From NCBI GenBank assembly GCA_900551335.1, contig URVO01000078.1, positions 1 to 6,370 of the forward strand: DNA of 6,370 bases, written 5' to 3'. The stretch comes from an uncultured Phascolarctobacterium sp. Lineage in GTDB: Bacteria > Bacillota > Negativicutes > Acidaminococcales > Acidaminococcaceae. Below the pieces are notes generated by a model that searched no databases, was not told the DNA's origin, and saw only the letters and a program-made list of their open reading frames with translations. Within the stretch, counting starts at the first letter, position 1, and each line of letters starts with the position of its first letter. Made by a program: the position numbers and the translations under genes. This document shows, one piece after another, positions 5,798 to 6,370 of this stretch.

Positions 5798-6360
5798 TGG
5801 CAACTGTAAACGAAATTATCAGCGGTATTGAAACAAAGATGGGCAAGTCCGTCGACGCACTGCGCGTTGATCTGGCTGCCCTGCGTGCAGGCCGCGCTAC
5901 TCCGTCTCTGCTGGAGAAGGTTATGGTAGAATACTATGGTACCCCGACTCCTGTAACTCAGGTAGCAAGCGTAACCGTTCCGGAGCCGCGTATGATTGTT
6001 ATCCAGCCTTGGGAAAAAACTATTATGAAGGATATCGAAAAGGCTATCATGAAATCTGACCTGGGCCTGAACCCGAACAGCGATGGCGTTTGCATCCGTC
6101 TGAACCTGCCGCAGCTGACCGAAGAGCGTCGTAAAGACCTCGTTAAGGTTGTGCATAAAAAAGCAGAGGAATATCGCGTAGTTGTTCGTAACCTGCGCCG
6201 TGATGCCAACGATGCAATCAAAAAGATTGAAAAGGCTAAAGAGATTACTGAGGACGAGGCTAAGAAGGGTACTGAGAAGGTACAAAAGCTGACCGACAAG
6301 GTAATGAAAGATATCGACGCTGTTGCAGCAAATAAAGAAAAAGAAGTAATGGAAGTATAA
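5797..6360 (+). CDS. frr: Ribosome recycling factor
   Basis: Works with EF-G to split post-termination ribosomes from mRNA in the cytoplasm. The 187 residues match the family's usual 185 or so, with the characteristic RAGRATPSLLEKVMVEYYG (30-48), VPEPRMIVIQPWEK (61-74), LNPNSDG (91-97), LPQLTEERRKDLVK (104-117) and RNLRRDAND (131-139), then a helix-forming charged C-terminus ending EKEVMEV. The ATG shares its A with the pyrH stop (TAATG, 5795-5799), and the ribosome binding site AGGAGGT (5782-5788) lies inside the last codons of pyrH, so the two are one operon with coupled translation. It ends in the same TAATG arrangement with the next frame. It appears intact. Confidence 0.97.
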
Positions 6361-6370
6361 TGGCTGCTCC
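6360..6370 (+). CDS. Probable start of the next gene in the pyrH-frr operon (cut by window edge)
   Basis: ATG at 6360-6362 overlaps the frr stop by one base (TAATG), repeating the pyrH/frr junction, and reads M-A-A-P before the window ends. GGAAG at 6351-6355 is a close, modest ribosome binding site. In many Bacillota the gene after frr is uppS (isoprenyl transferase), but eleven bases cannot show this. Confidence 0.35.

Overview
The window looks like a chromosomal segment of a low-to-moderate GC Gram-positive-type bacterium (Bacillota). The neighbourhood aspS, then 6S RNA, then rarA is a Firmicutes arrangement, and the pyrH and frr proteins, the strong GGAGG-type ribosome binding sites and the sigma-A-like promoters agree. 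The style of the proteins suggests Negativicutes or a related anaerobe, but that is an impression and not something the sequence proves.

Layout, left to right. (1) 1-449: 3' end of aspS. (2) 450-858: a 409-base gene-free stretch holding a first hairpin (471-498), an intrinsic terminator (561-588) whose hairpin overlaps a very good promoter (568-596), and a 6S RNA whose core is about 641-836 and ends in a T8 tract. (3) 859-2190: rarA, broken by a perfect 24-base inverted repeat that carries an in-frame TAG; the frame is the same on both sides. (4) 2247-2690: a SlyD-like FKBP prolyl isomerase with its own terminator. (5) 2783-4302: an AT-rich two-gene cassette with its own extended -10 promoter, a DUF4869-type protein overlapping by 4 bases a P-loop ATPase whose C-terminal half looks TOPRIM-like, closed by a bidirectional terminator. 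(6) 4327-4857, minus strand: an ECF-transporter S component converging on that terminator. (7) 4858-5092: divergent regulatory region. (8) 5093-6360: pyrH and frr, overlapping by one base, followed by the probable first codons of another overlapping gene.

Most genes are housekeeping: tRNA charging (aspS), RNA polymerase regulation (6S RNA), fork maintenance (rarA), protein folding (FKBP), UMP phosphorylation (pyrH) and ribosome recycling (frr). The accessory item is the DUF4869/ATPase cassette. Its base composition (about 27% GC in a sampled line, against about 60% in rarA and pyrH), its own promoter and terminator, and its tight coupling suggest a transferred self-contained module of unknown function; it is the best candidate for an undescribed system here.

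Two conserved genes carry lesions in nucleotide-binding or nucleotide-sensing motifs: rarA has lost its sensor-2 segment to the palindromic insertion, and pyrH lacks about eight residues directly after its KLSG loop. Both keep the reading frame. They may be real, or artefacts of assembly; raw reads would settle it.
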